A stretch of 64,000 nucleotides of DNA. It comes from Verticiella alkaliphila. GTDB taxonomy: Bacteria; Pseudomonadota; Gammaproteobacteria; Burkholderiales; Burkholderiaceae_B. Positions 43,843-53,630 of the stretch are shown here, in pieces. The translations under genes were made by a program, and so were the position numbers. The number at the start of each line of letters is the position of its first letter. Within the stretch, counting starts at the first letter, position 1. The stretch spans positions 1 through 64,000 of the forward strand of contig NZ_JADCNH010000017.1 in the NCBI RefSeq assembly GCF_018904615.1. The letters run 5' to 3'. The notes under the pieces are model-generated. The model did not search any database and was not told the origin of the DNA. It saw only the letters and a list, made by a program, of their open reading frames with translations.

Positions 43843-43864
43843 GGACAGGTCCTTGGTGAAGAGG

Positions 43865-44038
43865 TCAGGGGCGTTGGCCGGAAGCGTCAGGGCCGGGCGT
43901 ACCGGGCAGGTCCCGGGCCGGCGAGCCGGCAATGGTGCTGGGGCGCGCGCGCACGTCATCGGGCGACGGGGGTACCGGATCGGGATCGACCGGGATCGGT
44001 GCGTCGGGAGTATCGGGTTCGACGGGTTGGTGGGCCAT
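43865..44038 (-). CDS. Small proline/aspartate-rich hypothetical protein
   Basis: A 57-residue protein rich in Pro and Asp ([17 protein letters not shown]). It is probably disordered and lacks a signal peptide or membrane segment. It is supported by an excellent ribosome site (AAGGAG, 6 nt spacing) and lies between ligD and sodC on the same strand, 22 nt before sodC. Function unknown. Confidence 0.65.
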   Translation of the reverse strand: MAHQPVEPDTPDAPIPVDPDPVPPSPDDVRARPSTIAGSPARDLPGTPGPDASGQRP

Positions 44039-44097
44039 GCCAGTCTCCTTGAGAGGGTGTGCTCTCGTAGAGCAAGCGGCGTGCCCCCCAGGTTGAA

Positions 44098-46707
44098 TCA
44101 TGCCTTGTCCGCGAATGCCTTGAGCAGATCCTGCGTGACGGTTTGCGCCGCACCGGCGTAGTCTGCCCACGGGTCCGTCCATTGGGCGAGCAGCGTGGGC
44201 ACGTTGCGGATGTTGAAGACGGCGCCGCGCAGATCACGGCTTGGCGCCAGGTCTTCCCAAGCCAGAGGCAGGGAGACAGGGGCCCCTTGCCGGGCGCGCG
44301 CCGCGAAGGCCGCGATTGCCGTGGCATTCTCGCCGTTGCGCAGGTAGTCGATGAAGATGCGGCCCTGGCGGCGCGCCTTGCTCATGTTCGCGGTATAGCG
44401 ATCCGGCATGAGCCCGGCCAGGTGCCGCGCGAGCCCTCCAGCAAACCGCTTGGCCGCATCCCAATCCAGCGTACGACGAATCGGTGTCACCACGTGCAGC
44501 CCCTTGCCGCCCGTCGTCTTGAGAAAGGGGACCAGGCCGATCTCGCGCAGCAGGGTTGCCGTCAGCTGGGCGGCTTCCACGAGCGCGGGCCAATCGACAC
44601 CGGGGCCAGGGTCCAGATCGAGCGTGAGGCGATCGGCACGATCGGCCTTTGGCAGCGTCGAACCCCACGTGTGTAGTTCGATGACGCCGTTCTGTGCGAG
44701 CGCGACCACGCCCTTGGGCGCGGCCACGAGGATGTGCTCGCCGTCGCGACGTATGCCGGCGGGCAGCCGCTGAGCGATGTGCTTCTGGAAGAAGCATTCC
44801 GCCTGGGTGCCTTCGGGGCAGCGCAGCATCGCCAGGCGACGCCCCCGCAGGTGTGGCATGAGGTATTCGCCCACGGCCTCGTAGTACGTGGCCAGATCCA
44901 GCTTGTCGATGTCGGGATCCCGAAAGAGCAGGCGATCCGGGTGGGTGATGCGCACACCCGCCACCGGGTTCGGGCGTTCTGCGCCGCGGCCTCGCGATGG
45001 CCGGGCGGCGCTGTCGGGTCGGGCCGCGGTGCTGCCGCGACGGGTCGTGGTGCGGCGCCCGGTGGCGGCCGCGGATTCCGCAGGGTCATCTGCCGGCGGC
45101 GGGGCCGCTGTCTCGCGTCCCACGTCGCGCGCGGGTTTGTCCTGCCGCAGCCCGGCGAAGCTCGCCTGGCGCAGCACGTTGTCGCTCGTCCAGCCCGCGA
45201 ACTCGGCTTCCACCACCAGCGTTGGCTTGACCCAGAAGATGTCGCGTGGCCCGCCGGTGGCGAAGCGGCGCTGGTTGGGCGGCAACGGGGCGGAAAAAGG
45301 GCTCGTCGCCACGGTGATCTTGCGCAGCCTCGCATGCAGGGAATCCAGCGTGTCGCTGTCGAACCCAGTGCCGATACGCCCGGCGTAGACCAGCTTGTTG
45401 CCCTCGCGTACGCCGACCAGCAAGGCGCCGAAGCCGGTGCGGCTGCCCGCGGGACTGGTGTAGCCGCCGATCACGAACTCCTGGCGCGGCCGGCACTTGA
45501 GCTTCACCCAGGTGGACGAGCGTGCCGCGGTGTAGGGCGCATCGGCCTGCTTGGCGATGAGCCCTTCCAGTCCAAGCCGGCACGCCTGGTCCAACGCCTC
45601 CTGCGCACTGGCGGCATCCGGCGCGTCGATGCGGTCGGTGAAGCTGATGGGGGCCCCTTCGATGGCGGCAATCAGGGTCTGCAATTGCGCCTGGCGGTCC
45701 TCCAGGGGCAGCGCGCGCAAGTCCTTGCCGCCCCAATAAGGCAGATCGAACGCAATGAAGTGCAGCGTGTCCGCCCGCGCATCCAGGGCATTCTGCAGCG
45801 CCTGGAATTCCGTCTTGCCGTTCTCGCCGAAGACCACGACCTCGCCGTCGATCCAACCTCGGCCGAGGTCCAGCGCGGCGATGGCGTCAGAGAGTGGCTG
45901 CATGCGCGCTGTCCAGTCCTTGCCGGTGCGGCTGATCCAGCGAACGTCCTTGCCGTCGATACGGCACAGCATGCGATAGCCGTCGTACTTCAGCTCATAG
46001 CGCCAACCCGGGCCGGGCGGCGGGGCGTCGACCAGCGTCGCGAGTTGGGGCGTCAGGCGCTCAGGCAGGGGCGCTCGCTTGGCCTTCGGCGCACGACGCG
46101 GGGCCGTCTTGTCAGGCGCTTTGCTGGCGGCATGCGATGGCGCCTTCGCCGAGCCGGCATCGGCCGGCTGCGACGCCGTCACGGGCGTGATCGCTTCCGC
46201 ATCATCGCCGGGCACGACGAATTCATCGTCGCGCTTGCGCAGCAGCCAGGATTTGCCGCTGCGACCGGTACGGATCAGGATCCATTCGCCTTGCAATACC
46301 CGACCTTGCAACGTGAAATGCAGCCGCCCCTTGTCCAGTGCGGCGGCAGGATCGGCATCGATCGGCGCCCAGGTCCCACCATCCCAGATGTCGACATGGC
46401 CGGCGCCGTAATGGCCTTCGGGGATCTCGCCAGCGAAGGTCGCGTAGTCGATCGGATGGTCTTCCACGGCCACGGCCAGGCGCTTGGCGGCAGGGTCTCG
46501 CGATGGCCCCTTGGGCACGGCCCAGCTGCGCAGCACGCCATCGAGTTCCAGCCGGAAATCGTAGTGCAGGGCACGGGCTTCGTGGCGCTGCACGACGAAG
46601 ATCGGTGCCTGCGCCTGACGTCGCTTGCCTGCGCGCTTGCCGCTAGGCTCGGCCGTCGCCGAGAAATCGCGCTTGTCGCGGTAGGCAGTGAGGGCATCCC
46701 TGGCCAT
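44098..46707 (-). CDS. ligD: Multifunctional ATP-dependent DNA ligase D
   Basis: The end-processing ligase of bacterial non-homologous end joining. The 869 residues hold three domains: an N-terminal 3'-phosphoesterase (about 30-170, HEARALHYDFRLELDG), a central ligase with adenylated K240 (ELKYDGYR), and a C-terminal primase-polymerase (about 560-860, ITHPDRLLF and LDLDPGPGVDW). This order is the PE-LIG-POL type common in proteobacteria. GGAG lies 6 nt upstream. It follows ku by 12 nt, so both are made together. Confidence 0.97.
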   Translation of the reverse strand: MARDALTAYRDKRDFSATAEPSGKRAGKRRQAQAPIFVVQRHEARALHYDFRLELDGVLRSWAVPKGPSRDPAAKRLAVAVEDHPIDYATFAGEIPEGHYGAGHVDIWDGGTWAPIDADPAAALDKGRLHFTLQGRVLQGEWILIRTGRSGKSWLLRKRDDEFVVPGDDAEAITPVTASQPADAGSAKAPSHAASKAPDKTAPRRAPKAKRAPLPERLTPQLATLVDAPPPGPGWRYELKYDGYRMLCRIDGKDVRWISRTGKDWTARMQPLSDAIAALDLGRGWIDGEVVVFGENGKTEFQALQNALDARADTLHFIAFDLPYWGGKDLRALPLEDRQAQLQTLIAAIEGAPISFTDRIDAPDAASAQEALDQACRLGLEGLIAKQADAPYTAARSSTWVKLKCRPRQEFVIGGYTSPAGSRTGFGALLVGVREGNKLVYAGRIGTGFDSDTLDSLHARLRKITVATSPFSAPLPPNQRRFATGGPRDIFWVKPTLVVEAEFAGWTSDNVLRQASFAGLRQDKPARDVGRETAAPPPADDPAESAAATGRRTTTRRGSTAARPDSAARPSRGRGAERPNPVAGVRITHPDRLLFRDPDIDKLDLATYYEAVGEYLMPHLRGRRLAMLRCPEGTQAECFFQKHIAQRLPAGIRRDGEHILVAAPKGVVALAQNGVIELHTWGSTLPKADRADRLTLDLDPGPGVDWPALVEAAQLTATLLREIGLVPFLKTTGGKGLHVVTPIRRTLDWDAAKRFAGGLARHLAGLMPDRYTANMSKARRQGRIFIDYLRNGENATAIAAFAARARQGAPVSLPLAWEDLAPSRDLRGAVFNIRNVPTLLAQWTDPWADYAGAAQTVTQDLLKAFADKA

Positions 46708-46719
46708 GCGTCACTCCGC

Positions 46720-47802
46720 TCAGGCGGCGCGCCGACGCGGGGCCGTCGTCTTGGCGGGGCGTTTTGCCGGTGCCGCACGCTCAGATGCTGTCTTCGCGGG
46801 CCGCTTGGCCGCACGCCTGCCTGCCGCCTTGGCCGCTGTCTTGGTGGCTGTCTTGCGCGCCGTCGACTTGCCAGCGGATTTGCCGGCCGCCTTCGTCGCC
46901 CGCTTGCGCACGGGGGTCGCGTCCGCGTCGTCCGATGCGCTTGCCTTTCGGCCCCGGCGCGGGGTGGCCTCCTCGTCGTCATTGGCGGCGGACTTGCGCC
47001 CCGTGCGGGATTCGATGCTCTGCTTGAGCATGGACACCAGATCGATCACCTTGGCGCTGCTGCGCGTGCTCGGGGCATCGCGGGAGGGTTCGGTGAGGGT
47101 GTGGGTCTGGCCCGCATCGATCTTCTCTTCGATGCGCGCGAGCAGATCCTCGCGATAGGCATCGCGGAATTGCGAGGGCTCCCAGGCTTCGGTCATGTCG
47201 TCCACCAGCCGACGCGCCATGTCCGCCTCGCGGCTGGAGATGCCGGCCTTGTCGAGGTTGCCTGCGGGCACGTCCAGGTCGTCGCGGGCAATGATCTCGT
47301 CGGCATAGCGCATGGTGTTGAGCACCAGCATGTCATCCACCACCATGACGGCCGCCAGGTGCTGCTTGGTGTGCAGGATCACGTTGGCAATGCCGATGCG
47401 GTCGGCCTTGCGCAAGGTTTCGCGCAACAGCACATAGCCCTTGGTGCCGCGCTTGTCCGGCACCATGTAGTAGGGCGTCTCGAAGTAGTAGGGCGGCAGT
47501 TCCTCGGCCTTGACGAAGCACACGATCTCGACCGTCTGCGTGGCCGTCGGGTTTGCCTGGCGAAAGTCTTCGTCGCTCATCAGCACGTATTCGCCCTTCT
47601 CGTACTGATACCCCTTGGCGATGTGCTCGGATTCGATGGTCTTGCCGGTGACCTTGTTGATGCGCTGATAGCCCACCGGCGCCATGTCGCGCTTGTCGAC
47701 CCAGTCGAAATCGAGATTGGCGCGGCGTGCGCCGGGATGCAGCACGATGGGCACGTGCACCAGCCCGAACGAGATGGCACCTTTCCAGACGACGCGTGGC
47801 AT
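46720..47802 (-). CDS. ku: Ku protein of non-homologous end joining
   Basis: A homodimeric DNA-end-binding protein that recruits LigD. The 360 residues start with the family block MPRVVWKGAISFGLVHVPI and contain the Ku core to about residue 260. A long Lys/Ala-rich tail (about 270-360, with repeated RKA/KTA) is likely a disordered DNA-binding extension as in other lysine-tailed Ku proteins. GGAGG lies 7 nt upstream of the start. First gene of the ku-ligD operon, divergent from a GST gene. Confidence 0.97.
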   Translation of the reverse strand: MPRVVWKGAISFGLVHVPIVLHPGARRANLDFDWVDKRDMAPVGYQRINKVTGKTIESEHIAKGYQYEKGEYVLMSDEDFRQANPTATQTVEIVCFVKAEELPPYYFETPYYMVPDKRGTKGYVLLRETLRKADRIGIANVILHTKQHLAAVMVVDDMLVLNTMRYADEIIARDDLDVPAGNLDKAGISSREADMARRLVDDMTEAWEPSQFRDAYREDLLARIEEKIDAGQTHTLTEPSRDAPSTRSSAKVIDLVSMLKQSIESRTGRKSAANDDEEATPRRGRKASASDDADATPVRKRATKAAGKSAGKSTARKTATKTAAKAAGRRAAKRPAKTASERAAPAKRPAKTTAPRRRAA

Positions 47803-47919
47803 GGCGATTCCTCCGACCGTTGTAGCGGCGCGCGCGTGCCGCTACCATGGCCGGGCGCCCATGAGGCGCTCAAGCAACCCACATGCCCACATTTGCCGGG
47901 CATCCGAGGAGTCAACGCC

Positions 47920-48591
47920 GTGATCGTCGTCCATCATCTGAACAATTCGCGCTCGCAGCGTGTGCTGTGGCTGCTCGAGGAGCTGGGGTTGCCTTACGAG
48001 GTCAAGCGCTACGAGCGCGATGCCAAGACGATGCTGGCGCCGCCTGAGCTGCGCCAGGTGCACCCGCTGGGCAAGTCGCCCGTCATCACCGATGGCGAGA
48101 TCACGGTGGCCGAATCCGGCGCCATCCTGGAGTACCTGGTGGACAAGGCGGGCGGGCAGCTTCGCCCGGCTGCCGGCACGCCGGCGCATCGGCGCTACAC
48201 CTACTGGATGCACTTCGCCGAAGGTTCGGCCATGCCGCCGCTCCTGCTCAGCCTGATCTTCGGCAAAATCCCAACGATGCCGATGCCATTCTTCGCGCGG
48301 CCGATCGCCCGTGCGATCTCCAACGGCGTGAAAGCACGCATGATCGAGCCCAACCTGCGCAACCAGCTCGCGTACATGGAATCGGAACTGGCGCTGCGCG
48401 AGTGGTTCGCCGGTGACGAGATGACGGCAGCGGACGTGCAGATGAGCTTTCCGCTGGAGGCTGCGGCGCAGCGGGCGGGGCTCACCGCGGCCACGCACCC
48501 GCGTCTGACGGATTTCCTTGCGCGAATTCACGCCCGGCCGGCCTACCGGGCAGCGCTCGAGCGCGGTGGGCCCTACGCCTTGATGGGCTGA
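47920..48591 (+). CDS. Glutathione S-transferase family protein
   Basis: A 223-residue cytosolic GST: an N-terminal thioredoxin-fold domain with HHLNNSRSQRVLWLLEELGLPYEVK, cis-Pro in GKSPVI, and E-S-G glutathione contact (AESGAILEYL), and a helical C-terminal domain. The start is a GTG at 47920, with GAGGAG about 8 nt upstream; much longer upstream reading frames are antisense to ku and ligD. Substrate unknown. Confidence 0.92.
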   Translation: MIVVHHLNNSRSQRVLWLLEELGLPYEVKRYERDAKTMLAPPELRQVHPLGKSPVITDGEITVAESGAILEYLVDKAGGQLRPAAGTPAHRRYTYWMHFAEGSAMPPLLLSLIFGKIPTMPMPFFARPIARAISNGVKARMIEPNLRNQLAYMESELALREWFAGDEMTAADVQMSFPLEAAAQRAGLTAATHPRLTDFLARIHARPAYRAALERGGPYALMG

Positions 48592-48622
48592 GCGTCAGTG
48601 GCCGAGCGTCAGCGGCTGAAGG

Positions 48623-48982
48623 TCAAATGCAGGGCACCGTCATCAGGATCGGGAAACCAATCCAGACGGTGCCTGCGAGCCCCACGACGTTCAGAACGAA
48701 CGTCGTGCGCCAGCCGAACCGCGTGGACGCGTCCTCGCGCGGGGTCATGCGCAGGTGTCCCAGCGACACCCATGTCATGAGCGCGAGCAGGACGAGATGC
48801 GCCACCCAGAGCACGACCAGCATCCAGTTGATGCCGTGCAGGCCGGCCAGCGTGACGTCGAACCAGCCCTGGGTGCAGGCGAGCGACATGCCGCCATACA
48901 GTACGACGAAGCACACGCTCCAGACAATGACGCCGCCGGTCATGATGAGCAGCGAGACGGGGCCGCGCGGAAACGTGCTCAT
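48623..48982 (-). CDS. Small membrane protein of the caa3 oxidase cluster
   Basis: A 119-residue protein with three predicted membrane helices (about 10-30, 48-70, 95-117). Its ATG overlaps the stop of the fused oxidase subunit by 4 nt (ATGA), so it is coupled to it. A comparable small membrane protein often follows the fused subunit I/III gene in such clusters; it may be an oxidase assembly or accessory subunit. No named family is recognised. Confidence 0.75.
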   Translation of the reverse strand: MSTFPRGPVSLLIMTGGVIVWSVCFVVLYGGMSLACTQGWFDVTLAGLHGINWMLVVLWVAHLVLLALMTWVSLGHLRMTPREDASTRFGWRTTFVLNVVGLAGTVWIGFPILMTVPCI

Positions 48983-51492
48983 CGTGCCCCCAGCGGAAAG
49001 CCGTAGAGGGCGACCAGGGCGATGACGCCGGCCGCCGCGGTGTAGCGCCACCAGGTGCGCGCGATGACGAACTCCAGGCGACGCATGGCCGAGATGAACC
49101 CATGGCGGCAGCGCTGCGCGGCGAAGCCGGTCATCAGCGCCCCGATCGCGCAATGCAGGGCCATGTAGTAGCAGAGCACCGCGCTGATGGCGGCGTAGGC
49201 GTGGCCCGTGGGCGCCGGCAGCGCGAGACTGGGCAGCAGGCCGAAGGCCAGCGCGCCAACCACGCTGCCCGCGGTGGCGAGCCAAGCCAGCGTGGCGCCG
49301 GCCCCGACTCGACCTGCGCCGACACGGGCCAGGCCCAGGCTGGACGTGCCGAGCGCGACGGCGAGCCCGCTCGCGGCCAGAAGCGGCAGCCACGGCGAGG
49401 GATCGATGAACGCCGGTGGGGGCCAGTTCGGTGCGATGGTCCACAGAAACACATAGCCAAAGAGCAGGCACGCGAAGAGCGTTCCGTCGGCGGCCAAGGT
49501 GTAGATCGTGCCAGCGCGCCCGGGGCTGCCTTCCGGATCACCATGGTGAGGCAGCAGCATCAGCCCCTGGCCGACGTTGACCGGCACCGGATCCTCACGT
49601 ACGCCGGTGCTCCACGCCCAGCGCAGGAAGAGGGCGGCCACGGCGAACGGAAAGAGGGCGGCAAGCCAGTAGACCTTGAAGAGCACGGCGAGAAAAAAGC
49701 CTCCCGTGAGCAGCGTGCCGATGATTGGCATGCGGCTGGGGCCGGGCAGGATCACGAGGTGCCGTGCCTCGCCGGTCAGAACGTCCACGCTGATCGTCTC
49801 GCGGCGCGTGGGCAGAGCGCTCCCTGGATAGTGTTTGCCAGCGGCCAGTTCGGGCGCCAGATCGGGGTGGTCCCACAACGGGGTGCGCGAGGTGACGTGT
49901 GGCTGGGCGCCGATGTTGTAGGGCGCCACCGGGGTCGCCGTCGTCCACTCCAGCGTGTCGGCCCCCCACGGGTTGCGCACAGCGGCGCGTCCCATGCTGC
50001 CCTGCAAGAAGATGTCGAGCACCAGCAGGCCGAAGCCGATCGCCTGCAGGAAGCCGCCGATCGAGGACACCAGATTCAGCACGTCCCAGCCCAGGTGACC
50101 GTCGTAGACGTAGACACGTCTAGGCATGCCGAGCAGCCCGGTCAGATGCATGATGAGGAAAGTGGCGTTGAATCCGATGAAGATCATCCAGAACGCCCAC
50201 TTGCCCATGGTCTCCGAAGGCATGCGCCCCGTCACGTGGGGCAGCCAGTAGTAGATCGCCGCCATCACGGGGAAGACCATGCCGCCCACCAGCACGTAAT
50301 GCAAGTGCGCAACCACAAAGTGCGTGTCGTGCACCTGCCAGTCGAACGGCACCAGCGCCACCATGACGCCAGTGAGCCCGCCCATGACGAAGATCGTGAG
50401 AAAGCCGAAGAGATACAGCATCGGCAGGCGAAATACCGGGCGGCCCGACCACAGCGTGGCGATCCAGGCGAAGAACTGGATGGCCGTGGGCACGGCCACG
50501 AGCATGCTCGCGGCCGAGAAGAAGATCTGGCCCAGATACGGGATGCCCACCGCGAACATGTGGTGCACCCAGAGGCCGAAGCTGATGAAGCCGGTGGCGA
50601 GCGCACTACCCACGATCCACGTGTGGCCGACCAACGGGCGGCGCGCGAACACGGGAAGAATGGTGGACACCATGCCGGCTGCGGGCAGGAAGATGATGTA
50701 GACCTCAGGGTGGCCGAACAGCCAGAACAGATGCTGCCAGAGGAGAGGGTCGCCGCCGCGCGCGACCTCGAAGAACGGCCAGCCGAAGGCGCGCTCGATC
50801 TCAAGCAGGATGCTGCCAAGGATGAGTGGGGGAAAGCCGATCAGGATCATGCCGGCGGTGACTAGCATGTACCAGGCGAAGATCGGCATCGAGCGAAGGC
50901 CCATGCCGGGCGTGCGCAGCCTCAAGATAGTGACCACGATCTCGGCCGCGCCGCAGATCGCCGAGATCTCGGCGAAAGTGACGCCGATCAGCCAGATGTC
51001 AGCCTGGATGCCGGGTGTGAACTCCGTGCTCGAGAGCGGCGTGTACATGAACCATCCGCCGTTGGGCGCAAGCCCCAGCAGGAGGGCCGTGATGAGAATG
51101 ATCCCGCCCGACACGTAGCACCAGTAGGCGTAGGCACCGAGGCGCGGGAAGGCGAGATCGCGCGCGCCCATCATCTTGGGCAGCAGGTAGAGCGCAATCC
51201 CCTCCAGCACGGGAATGGCAAAGAGGAACATCATCACCGTGCCGTGCATGGTGAAGAGCTGCGCGTAGAGTTCGTTGCCCAGGAAGGCGTTGCCCGAGGT
51301 GGCGAGTTGCGCGCGGATCAGCATGGCGAGCACGCCGCCGATCAAAAAGAAGATCAGCGCCGTGACGACGAACCGCTGGCCGATCGCCGTGTGGTTGACG
51401 GCGCAGAAGATGCGCGCGAGCCCGTGCTGGGGATCGTTCCAGATCGCCTGAAGGCGGTGATGGCGGGCAATGGGCGACAACGGTTCGGTCAC
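48979..51492 (-). CDS. Cytochrome c oxidase subunit I fused to subunit III (caa3-type)
   Basis: An 837-residue fusion of heme-copper oxidase subunit I (about residues 1-560) and a subunit III-like membrane domain (about 640-837). Subunit I has the low-spin haem ligand in TMHGTVMMFLF, HPEVY for the CuB site with cross-linked His-Tyr, WVHHMF, and HDTHFVVAHLHYVL. It reduces oxygen to water and pumps protons at the inner membrane. The start is a GTG whose last bases overlap the coxB stop (GTGA). The next gene downstream overlaps its stop. Confidence 0.95.
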   Translation of the reverse strand: MTEPLSPIARHHRLQAIWNDPQHGLARIFCAVNHTAIGQRFVVTALIFFLIGGVLAMLIRAQLATSGNAFLGNELYAQLFTMHGTVMMFLFAIPVLEGIALYLLPKMMGARDLAFPRLGAYAYWCYVSGGIILITALLLGLAPNGGWFMYTPLSSTEFTPGIQADIWLIGVTFAEISAICGAAEIVVTILRLRTPGMGLRSMPIFAWYMLVTAGMILIGFPPLILGSILLEIERAFGWPFFEVARGGDPLLWQHLFWLFGHPEVYIIFLPAAGMVSTILPVFARRPLVGHTWIVGSALATGFISFGLWVHHMFAVGIPYLGQIFFSAASMLVAVPTAIQFFAWIATLWSGRPVFRLPMLYLFGFLTIFVMGGLTGVMVALVPFDWQVHDTHFVVAHLHYVLVGGMVFPVMAAIYYWLPHVTGRMPSETMGKWAFWMIFIGFNATFLIMHLTGLLGMPRRVYVYDGHLGWDVLNLVSSIGGFLQAIGFGLLVLDIFLQGSMGRAAVRNPWGADTLEWTTATPVAPYNIGAQPHVTSRTPLWDHPDLAPELAAGKHYPGSALPTRRETISVDVLTGEARHLVILPGPSRMPIIGTLLTGGFFLAVLFKVYWLAALFPFAVAALFLRWAWSTGVREDPVPVNVGQGLMLLPHHGDPEGSPGRAGTIYTLAADGTLFACLLFGYVFLWTIAPNWPPPAFIDPSPWLPLLAASGLAVALGTSSLGLARVGAGRVGAGATLAWLATAGSVVGALAFGLLPSLALPAPTGHAYAAISAVLCYYMALHCAIGALMTGFAAQRCRHGFISAMRRLEFVIARTWWRYTAAAGVIALVALYGFPLGAR

Positions 51493-52465
51493 GGGAGGCT
51501 TTCCAGGAAGGTGGCGATGGCCTCGACGTCCTCGCCGGACAGGTTCTGGTCGGGCATGAGATTGCCGGGCTTGCGCGCCTGCGGGTGGGCAAGCCAGTCG
51601 CGCAGGCTCTCGGGTGTATTGGGCAGGGTGCCCGCGGCGAGCGTGCCGCGCAGGCCGAGATCCGCGAGGTTGGGACCCGGCTGCGCGCTGCGGCTGGCGG
51701 GATCCAGGCTGTGACAGGCCAGGCAGTCGCGCGCGAAGGCCTGGGCACCATGAGTCGTCATGTCCGCCGTGGCGGCGGGCGTCACCAGGGCACGCATCCG
51801 CTCGTCCAGGCCGGCCTCGTCATGAGCGTGGATGACCAGGCGCATGCGGGCGTGCTGCGCGCCACAGAATTCCGCGCAGACCCCGTGGTAAGCGCCGGGC
51901 GCATCGGCGCGCAGGCGCACGACGTTGGTGCGTCCCGGAATGGCGTCGATCTTGCCGCCCAGGCGGGCGCCCAGAAGCTGTGGATCACGTCGTTCGTGCT
52001 GACGTGTACGTCGACGAAGCGGCCCGCCGGGATGTGGATCTCATTGGCGGAATACCGAGGCCCACCCGGTGCGTCCAGGTAGATGACCTCCCACCACCAC
52101 TGGTGCCCGCGCACCTCTACCCGATACACCGGCTCCTTCGTCGGTAGCGGCAGCATGGACTGTCCGGCGTTGATGCCATAGATCAGCAGGGCGAGCGTCG
52201 TACTGATGGGCAACACGAGCCCACCACCGATCAGCAGCCAATTCCGTGGCGCCTTGCCCGTGCGGCGCCGGTGCATACCGGCATAGAGCGCGAGAACGAC
52301 TACGAGGAGCCAGACGAGAATGCTGCCGAAGAACATCACCCACCAGACCTGGGCGATGTCGGCGGCGGCGGGGCCGGCAGGATCGAGCGTGGACAAGGGT
52401 TGACGAATGCAACCGCTTAGCAGGGGCAGGGCGGTGAGGCCGGCGACGACATGACGAGGAGGCAT
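51489..52465 (-). CDS. coxB: Cytochrome c oxidase subunit II with C-terminal cytochrome c (frameshifted in this sequence)
   Basis: The electron-entry subunit of the caa3 oxidase. The N-terminal lipobox LLSGC, two membrane helices and the substrate block GHQWWWEV are in one frame to about 51967. The CuA site (CAEFCGAQHARM) and a haem c domain (CLACH) are in the next frame to 51489. One C more in the run at 51965-51967 restores HSFWAPRLGGKIDAIPGR. Assigned as CDS because this break looks like a sequence error shared with other genes here. Combined length is about 325 residues. Start 52465 has AAGGAA 8 nt upstream. Confidence 0.88.
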
Positions 52466-52543
52466 CAGGAATGTTCCTTGCAGACGGCGCCCGTTACGCC
52501 GGGTGCATCTGTGTTCGGCGACGATTCCGCCCGCAGGAGACTC

Positions 52544-53062
52544 ATGGAACGATTTGGCAAGCCCCTCCCGCCTGGCTCCGGCACACTGGTCGCGTTTGCC
52601 CGCCACCCGTTGCACCCCATGCTCGTCACCTTTCCCATCGCGTTTCTGCTCGGCGTGCTGGGGACGGACCTCGCTTTCTGGTACACGGGCGACGCCTTCT
52701 GGGCGCGCGTCTCGCTTTGGCTGGTTGGCGCAGGGGCCTTCATGGGCATCCTCGCCGGCATCGCCGGCACCGTGGAGTTGTTGTGGGTGACCGAGATCCG
52801 ACGCCGTCCGGCGAGCTGGAACCACTTCGTGTTGGCCGTCGCGCTGCTGGCCACGGCCGTCATCAACTGGGTGATGCGCTTGGCCGACCCGGTGGGCAGC
52901 ATCATGCCAACGGGGCTGTATCTGTCAGCGCTGGGTGCCGTACTGGTCGGAGCGGCGGGGTGGCTGGGTGGCAAGCTGGTGTTCGAACACCAGATCGCCG
53001 TGGACAAGGGCGAGGACCACGACACCGATCCGCTCGACCTGGCGGACGACAGCTCGCGCTGA
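52544..53062 (+). CDS. DUF2231 family membrane protein
   Basis: A 172-residue integral membrane protein with four helices and the DUF2231 opening FARHPLHPMLVTFPIAF (about residues 17-33). Family members, some fused to Rieske or haem domains, are often near cytochrome oxidases; function is unknown. It is divergent from coxB, 78 nt away. AGGAG lies 4 nt before the ATG at 52544. Confidence 0.9.
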   Translation: MERFGKPLPPGSGTLVAFARHPLHPMLVTFPIAFLLGVLGTDLAFWYTGDAFWARVSLWLVGAGAFMGILAGIAGTVELLWVTEIRRRPASWNHFVLAVALLATAVINWVMRLADPVGSIMPTGLYLSALGAVLVGAAGWLGGKLVFEHQIAVDKGEDHDTDPLDLADDSSR

Positions 53063-53084
53063 GCGCGGCCCTGAGGCGGCGCGC

Positions 53085-53516
53085 TCATGCGCCGCTGCTC
53101 CACAGGGTCGGCTTGGCAAGCACCAGCCACAGCACCGTGCTCACGAGCACGAACGGCACCAACACCAGCGCAATGTGAAAGCTGCGTCGCTCGATGTGTT
53201 CGCCCCGCTCGAGCTCCACGACACGCCGCCCGCAATACACATGAAAGAATCCCATGCCCGCGACCACCGCGAGTTTGGCGGGCAACCACACCCCCTGGAT
53301 GGCTGTCGCGTAAACCAGGATGGTGCCAGTGATGATCGCGAGCACCGCTGCAGGTGACGTGATCACGATGAAGGTGAAGCGGGTGATGATGCGCATCCGG
53401 TGACGTTCGCGCGCGTCGGTGGCGCCGGCGTAATGGGCGAAGAGTGCCGGCATGTAGAAGAGGCCTGTGCACCACAGGATCAGAAAGATGATGTGCAAGG
53501 CCTTGAGCCACGCCAT
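53085..53516 (-). CDS. HemJ/CopD-like membrane protein
   Basis: A 143-residue protein with four membrane helices and the HemJ/UPF0093 start AWLKALHIIFLILWCTGLFYMPALF with a conserved early histidine; a late lysine (LVLAKP) is also in place. The family includes the oxygen-independent-type protoporphyrinogen oxidase HemJ and copper-resistance CopD relatives. Given the haem oxidase next door, HemJ is the better guess, but the split within the superfamily cannot be made from motifs alone. Confidence 0.8.
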   Translation of the reverse strand: MAWLKALHIIFLILWCTGLFYMPALFAHYAGATDARERHRMRIITRFTFIVITSPAAVLAIITGTILVYATAIQGVWLPAKLAVVAGMGFFHVYCGRRVVELERGEHIERRSFHIALVLVPFVLVSTVLWLVLAKPTLWSSGA

Positions 53517-53630
53517 GTCGTCTCCAGCGAAAATGCCTTGTTTGGGCCGTCATGCTGCGCTGCACCAGCGCGGCTGGGAAACGCGGATAATGCGGATATT
53601 CCAGAGAACACGCTGCGAGGATTCCCCGCC

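Noticed and set aside
44734-48591. A 1285-codon frame running through the ku-ligD region and into the GST gene
   Set aside because: It is antisense to ligD and ku, whose domains are unmistakable. Only its last 223 codons, from the GTG at 47920, match a family (GST).
49102-50865. Long open frame opposite the oxidase gene
   Set aside because: Arg/His/Gln-rich antisense frame typical of high-GC DNA; the minus-strand oxidase explains the region.
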